Source: Dyadobacter sp. CY343
Lineage (GTDB): Bacteria > Bacteroidota > Bacteroidia > Cytophagales > Spirosomataceae
DNA: 64,000 nt
Direction: 5' to 3'
NCBI RefSeq assembly: GCF_021390335.1
Contig: NZ_JAJUXK010000002.1
Location: 124,001 to 188,000 of the forward strand
Part shown: positions 62,349-64,000 of the stretch, piece after piece
How positions within the stretch are numbered: the stretch's first letter is position 1
Layout of the letters: every line of letters starts with the position of its first letter
Notes under the pieces: generated by a model
What the model saw: only the letters and a program-made list of their open reading frames with translations
Databases searched by the model: none
Told to the model about the DNA's origin: nothing
Translations under genes and position numbers: made by a program

Positions 62349-63287
62349 ATGTTTAATAAATTACTGAGCTTTTTAATACTGATCCGATATGGTAAGCTGC
62401 CGGCGGATCTCAGGTACTTTTACAGACATACTTATTCCTGTCGGCTCAATCAAATCAAGTATTTTTTCCAGGATTATTTATTCAAACCAAAATATAAAAA
62501 ACTTTCATTTCAGGGTGAATTCGCGTCTGAATTGCAGTTTGTGTTACCGTTTGCATATTGGCATTATAAAAACGGTACGCTTGCAACGACCAGCAGCTCA
62601 AAATTCACAAATGAGCTTTATTTTTTTTCTCCAAAACACAGCGAGGAATACGATATCCGCACCGAAGAAGGCAATAAGAATTTCGAAATGCCGCGTATTT
62701 TGTACAGCCAGGATTACAATATGAAAAAGTGGCTGGCTGTTCCTTTAAAAGAACATTATCAAAATAACATATATGTGTACGATAAGCCCATATTGATCAT
62801 CGCCAATCGGTATAATATGGAATGGGACGGGCCGCCGATTAGTTTTTACAGTATTGAATTGCTCGAATATCTATTTAAAGAATTATCGGATAAATACACG
62901 ATTATTTATAACCGTCCACGCCCGCAGCATATTACCATGGACAATAGCGAAATCTACGATCTGGGTGAATATGATTGGCTGGAAGAAACGTATCCGAATG
63001 TGATCCTGATGGAAAATCTCTATAAGGAAAACAAGGGTAAGGCTAACAATTTCAATCACTTGCAGCTCATGGTGTACGCTAATGCGAGCAAATTTATTTC
63101 CATTCACGGGGGTACAGCCACGCTGGCAAGTTATTTTGGCGGAACAAATCTGATCCTTTCCAAGAAGGGGCCGGAGCATCATTTTAAATGCTATGAAAAG
63201 TTGTACCCGCAATTTTCCGGCGCGAAGATCCTTCATGCGAAAACTGACGATGAAGTAAAGCAATATGTAAATGAATACTTCGTCTGA
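62349..63287 (+). CDS. Unrecognised protein in polysaccharide locus, possibly GT-B-like
   Basis: A 312-residue soluble protein without signal peptide. I do not recognise a named family. It has an N-terminal amphipathic region, a central strand-helix pattern (YDKPILIIANRYNMEW, then SIELLEYLFKEL) and a C-terminal block with SIHGGTATLASYFGGTNLIL. The Gly-rich turn in that block resembles the nucleotide-sugar site of GT-B glycosyltransferases. The next gene, a glycosyltransferase, starts 6 bp later in the same direction, so a role in glycan assembly is likely but unproven. Base composition is visibly more AT-rich than the genes before it. Confidence 0.7.
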   Translation: MFNKLLSFLILIRYGKLPADLRYFYRHTYSCRLNQIKYFFQDYLFKPKYKKLSFQGEFASELQFVLPFAYWHYKNGTLATTSSSKFTNELYFFSPKHSEEYDIRTEEGNKNFEMPRILYSQDYNMKKWLAVPLKEHYQNNIYVYDKPILIIANRYNMEWDGPPISFYSIELLEYLFKELSDKYTIIYNRPRPQHITMDNSEIYDLGEYDWLEETYPNVILMENLYKENKGKANNFNHLQLMVYANASKFISIHGGTATLASYFGGTNLILSKKGPEHHFKCYEKLYPQFSGAKILHAKTDDEVKQYVNEYFV

Positions 63288-63293
63288 CGTACC

Positions 63294-64000
63294 ATGAAAC
63301 TGAAAGGAAAAGATATCATTGTTTTTGGTTTACCGAGGTTTGATTCCAAAATCGAATCGACCAATTACACCGTTGCAAAAATGCTCGCGCGGGACAACCG
63401 GGTTTTTTATGTAGAGCATCCTTTCACGATCAAGGACTATATGCGGCTGCGAAAAGGACCCGAGATTGCGAAAAGGAAAGGCTACTTTGATGTAACAAAT
63501 GATGCAGTGATCGATACGGATATTGCTGAGTTCAAGGTAATTGTCCCACCAGTGTTACTATCAATCAACTTTCTGCCGGAAGGTAAACTGTTTCGGACGC
63601 TGCTGAAAATCAATGAAGCATTGATCCGGGCGAAGCTGAAAAGGGTGATTAAGAAATATCGGATCAAGGATTTTATCTATATCAATTCCTTCAATTTCCA
63701 TTATCCAAACCTGATTGAAGGATTAGCTCCGAAACTAACTGCCTACTATTGCGTAGATCCGATTGTGGTTCCGTTTGATGCGCGGCATGGAGGCATATCA
63801 GAAAACGAACTTCTCAAAAAAAGTGATTTGGTATTCTGTACCAGCCGACAGCTGTATAACAACAGTAAGTTGCTGAATACCAACACATACTTTGTTCCAA
63901 ATGCGGCGGATATCCGGCACAGCCAGAAAGCGCTGGACCCGGATTTGCCAGTTGCTTCGGTTTTAAAAGATATTCCTAAACCGGTAATCGGCTACTTTGG
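63294..64000 (+). CDS. Glycosyltransferase (TuaH-like), 3' end beyond the window
   Basis: The first 235 residues of a glycosyltransferase, open to the window edge. It begins MKLKGKDIIVFGLPRFDSK, with STNYTVAKMLARDNRVFYVE next. It also has the YYCVDPIVVPFDA and LLKKSDLVFCTSRQLYN segments and FVPNAADI, where a GT-B fold passes from its N- to its C-terminal half. This pattern fits the TuaH-like family common in Bacteroidota polysaccharide loci. The donor-binding half is missing from the window. The start at 63294 lies 6 bp after the preceding stop. Confidence 0.82.
   Translation, partial: MKLKGKDIIVFGLPRFDSKIESTNYTVAKMLARDNRVFYVEHPFTIKDYMRLRKGPEIAKRKGYFDVTNDAVIDTDIAEFKVIVPPVLLSINFLPEGKLFRTLLKINEALIRAKLKRVIKKYRIKDFIYINSFNFHYPNLIEGLAPKLTAYYCVDPIVVPFDARHGGISENELLKKSDLVFCTSRQLYNNSKLLNTNTYFVPNAADIRHSQKALDPDLPVASVLKDIPKPVIGYF

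Overview
The window looks like a chromosomal segment of a Gram-negative Bacteroidota bacterium of the order Cytophagales. A Dyadobacter-like or other Spirosomataceae genome is my best guess. The evidence is a SusC/SusD pair, several secreted proteins with type IX secretion (T9SS) C-terminal sorting domains, LytTR and propeller-type two-component systems, two-FtsX-domain permeases, and -7 boxes of the TAnnTTTG type. The genus is inference; no rRNA, tRNA, insertion sequence, phage gene or CRISPR array was seen.

Layout. 1-4156: end of a SusC-type TonB-dependent transporter and its SusD lipoprotein, closed by a strong terminator. 4214-5811: a compact three-gene hipB-hipS-hipT toxin-antitoxin operon behind three evenly spaced palindromic operators. 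5836-18310: housekeeping and accessory genes: an Nei-like DNA glycosylase, an AI-2E family transporter, a ScyD-like lipoprotein, a methyltransferase, glutathione-independent formaldehyde dehydrogenase, an FtsX-type permease, a propeller/cytochrome c dehydrogenase and a quinone-oxidoreductase-like protein. 18314-21577: a leftward set of secreted proteins, the first broken by a one-base frameshift. 21765-22926: a HipA-like kinase overlapping a DUF3037 protein. 22931-27256: a LytTR regulator with its giant propeller sensor kinase. 28174-31626: a secreted repeat protein with a dockerin-like end, followed by a T9SS-anchored partner.

31769-48248 is a storage-glucan and trehalose region. A leftward operon glgE - treS/maltokinase fusion - glgB encodes the GlgE route from trehalose to branched alpha-glucan. 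It is followed upstream by a 1408-aa hybrid sensor kinase. Divergent to that are a single-domain response regulator and a TreY-MalQ fusion that can convert alpha-glucan ends to maltooligosyl-trehalose and disproportionate glucans. 48307-49602: a small lipoprotein, a zeta-toxin-like kinase with an overlapping 58-aa partner, and a perfect 19-bp hairpin. 49605-53216: a von Willebrand A-domain protein divergent from an ECF-type sigma factor and its membrane anti-sigma-like partner.

53573-64000 is an exopolysaccharide locus. It has a receiver protein, an initiating sugar transferase fused to a degenerate receiver domain, a short TolC-like protein, a Wzc-like chain-length/P-loop protein, a GT2 glycosyltransferase, a 47-aa membrane microprotein, an O-antigen ligase/polymerase-like protein, a convergent Hpt phosphotransfer protein, an FkbM methyltransferase, an unrecognised protein and a glycosyltransferase cut by the window edge. 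The receiver, degenerate receiver and Hpt genes suggest that polysaccharide synthesis here is wired to a phosphorelay.
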